Below are positions 5,441-6,814 of a stretch of 6,814 nt of DNA, in pieces. The stretch is from Pirellulaceae bacterium. Lineage in GTDB: Bacteria > Planctomycetota > Planctomycetia > Pirellulales > Pirellulaceae. Position 1 is the stretch's first letter. Each line of letters begins with the position of its first letter. The stretch is from NCBI GenBank assembly GCA_030744095.1, contig JASLRF010000607.1:1-6814 (forward strand). The letters run 5' to 3'. Both the position numbers and the translations under genes were made by a program. The notes under the pieces were generated by a model that saw only the letters and a program-made list of their open reading frames with translations, did not search any database and was not told where the DNA came from.

Positions 5441-6253
5441 ATGAAGGGCATACTTGGCCGCAAGGTCGGGATGACGCAAATATACGACGAGACTGGAGAG
5501 GTGATTCCGGTAACCGTTATTGAAGCGGGGCCGTGCCACGTGCTGCAGATTCGGACGTCCGAGCGGGACGGCTATGAGGCCGTACAGCTTGGCTTCATTG
5601 ACAAGCCTCGTCGGTTGGCTCGCCGCAGTGAGCGCGGTCATGTTGCGAAGCTGAGCAGCAAGCGTTCCAAGAAGATTTCTGCTTCCGGCGTCGAGCTCTT
5701 GCCGAAGCCTGACTGTGAACCCAAACGATTCATTCGGGAATTGCGCGGCCCAGCCAATGGCCACGAGTTGGGCCAGGAGTTGACGGTCGAGATGTTCGAG
5801 CCAGCTTTGGTTGATCTGCCGCAGATGCTCAAGGACGCAGCCAGTGCTAACGGAATTGACGTCAAAAAGCCGGGTTGGAAACGAGAGTTCGAGAAAAAGA
5901 AGGCGGTCAAGTTTCGCGAGACCATCGCCGCGGTGATGGCTGTCGACGTTGTCGCGATCAGCAAGGGGCGTGGCTTTTCCGGCGTGATGAAACGACACAA
6001 TTTCCATGGTCAGCGTGCCACGCACGGTGTGAAGAAAGTGCATCGGCACGCTGGCGGTACCGGTTGCAGTGCCAGCCCGAGTCGTCTCTTCAAAGGGCGT
6101 CGCATGGCGGGGCAATACGGCAATTCACAGGTTACCGTTCGCAACCTGCGTGTCGCGCGAGTGGATGTGGGTGATAATATCTTGTTGGTTCGCGGTGCAG
6201 TGCCGGGCCCAAATGGCGGGTATGTGATTGTTCGTGAGACGAACAAGGTTTAG
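5441..6253 (+). CDS. rplC: 50S ribosomal protein L3, enlarged by insertions
   Basis: L3 is an early-assembly 50S protein whose central loop reaches towards the peptidyl-transferase centre. The N-terminus MKGILGRKVGMTQIYDE, GYEAVQLGF (44-52), KRFIRELRG (95-103), ISKGRGFSGVMKRHNF (173-188) and FKGRRMAGQYGN (217-228) are unmistakable. The protein has 270 residues, against about 205-215 for common bacterial L3. From remembered homologues the extra length falls in two places: roughly 15-20 residues around 70-92, and about 45 residues around 121-167, a charged stretch that includes KREFEKKKAVKFRE. Both are in frame, so the gene looks intact. The Gln methylated by PrmB in E. coli L3 (Q150) appears replaced by Ala (residue 211). 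GAGGT (5430-5434) is a good ribosome site, with AGG 7 bases before the ATG. The gene lies 98 bases after rpsJ and about 55 before rplD. Confidence 0.97.
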   Translation: MKGILGRKVGMTQIYDETGEVIPVTVIEAGPCHVLQIRTSERDGYEAVQLGFIDKPRRLARRSERGHVAKLSSKRSKKISASGVELLPKPDCEPKRFIRELRGPANGHELGQELTVEMFEPALVDLPQMLKDAASANGIDVKKPGWKREFEKKKAVKFRETIAAVMAVDVVAISKGRGFSGVMKRHNFHGQRATHGVKKVHRHAGGTGCSASPSRLFKGRRMAGQYGNSQVTVRNLRVARVDVGDNILLVRGAVPGPNGGYVIVRETNKV

Positions 6254-6308
6254 TTGTCTGGGATTGGTTTGTACCGTTTATTTTGAGTGCTAAAGCACGG
6301 TTTGAATG

Positions 6309-6814
6309 ATGGCAAAATTGCCCATATACGATCGCAGTGGTAGTCAGGTTGGGGATTATGAAATCGACCCCGCTGCCTTGGCGCCCAGCATAAACAAGCA
6401 GCTCTTGCATGACGTTGTCGTGATGTATCAGGCGAATGCTCGCCAAGGAAGCAGTAAAACGAAAACTCGAGCTGAGGTGGCTGGGTCGACCGCGAAAATG
6501 TACCGCCAGAAGGGAACTGGAAACGCGCGTGCTGGTTCGCGGCGGTCGGGTATTCGTCGAGGCGGTGGCCATATTCACGCCATCCAGCCGCGTGACTATT
6601 CGTATCGTCTGAATCGCAAGGCCATTCGAGCAGCGACGCGGATGGCGATCGCCTCCAAGATTGTTGACGAGCAAGTGGTCGTGATTGATGAGCTGGTGTT
6701 CGACCAGCCGGCGACGAAGGAGATGGCAGCGATTCTCAAGGCGCTGAAGCTCAGCGGGGCGAGTACGTTGGTTACCACGGCCGAACATGACGCGAACGTT
6801 CACAAGAGCGCCAG
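6309..6814 (+). CDS. rplD: 50S ribosomal protein L4, cut by the window edge
   Basis: The first 168 residues of L4 are present, out of roughly 205 expected; the frame is still open at the last base. L4 is an early-binding 50S protein that lines part of the peptide exit tunnel, and in E. coli it also represses the S10 operon. Family marks are LPIYDRSGSQVG (4-15), LLHDVV (32-37), the basic tunnel loop from about 59 to 97 (including YRQKGTGNARAG and RRGGGHIH) and PRDYSYRLNRK. Two adjacent ATG codons occur, at 6306 and 6309; the second gives the MAK start and is chosen, but either is possible. No strong ribosome site is seen. A small GTGC/GCAC hairpin (6287-6290 / 6295-6298) lies just upstream. 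Confidence 0.96.
   Translation, partial: MAKLPIYDRSGSQVGDYEIDPAALAPSINKQLLHDVVVMYQANARQGSSKTKTRAEVAGSTAKMYRQKGTGNARAGSRRSGIRRGGGHIHAIQPRDYSYRLNRKAIRAATRMAIASKIVDEQVVVIDELVFDQPATKEMAAILKALKLSGASTLVTTAEHDANVHKSA

Noticed and set aside
5390..6115. Open frame of 241 codons on the minus strand
   Set aside because: It is antisense to rplC, a clear L3 gene with a good ribosome site; the minus-strand product has no family features.

Overview
The window is a stretch of bacterial chromosome carrying the joined str and S10 ribosomal-protein clusters. It probably comes from a planctomycete, likely of the Pirellula/Rhodopirellula kind. That guess rests on five points, none decisive alone: the gene order rpsL-rpsG-fusA-rpsJ-rplC-rplD with no tuf between fusA and rpsJ; an EF-G of the class that spirochaetes, planctomycetes and mitochondria keep as a second EF-G; the sequence style of S12 and L4; weak or absent Shine-Dalgarno sites on several genes; and a GGGGTCGGGAGTC hairpin repeat of a kind I associate with planctomycete genomes.

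Layout: bases 1-90 hold only a small hairpin. On the minus strand, 91-1266 is larC, the nickel-insertion enzyme for the nickel-pincer nucleotide cofactor, in one uninterrupted frame. The 309-base gap between larC and rpsL separates two divergent genes. It contains a perfect 21-bp inverted repeat (1395-1415 / 1449-1469) nested in an outer 9-bp inverted repeat (1355-1363 / 1485-1493), then a candidate promoter for the ribosomal cluster. On the plus strand follow rpsL (S12), rpsG (S7) and fusA (EF-G). A terminator-like hairpin with a T tract lies between rpsG and fusA. After fusA comes a 347-base non-coding spacer where tuf sits in many bacteria. It holds several GC-rich hairpins and a good candidate promoter for the S10 part. 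Then come rpsJ (S10), rplC (L3, unusually long) and the first 168 codons of rplD (L4), cut by the window edge.

The plus-strand genes build the ribosome: S12 is at the decoding centre, S7 and S10 are in the 30S head, and L3 and L4 are early 50S assembly proteins. EF-G is the GTPase that acts on the finished ribosome. larC has no evident functional link to them. I see no new multi-gene system. The points worth a second look are the nested inverted repeat, the recycling-type EF-G in the fusA position with a possible attenuator before it, the spacer that replaces tuf, an Arg at S12 position 88, and a large insertion in L3.
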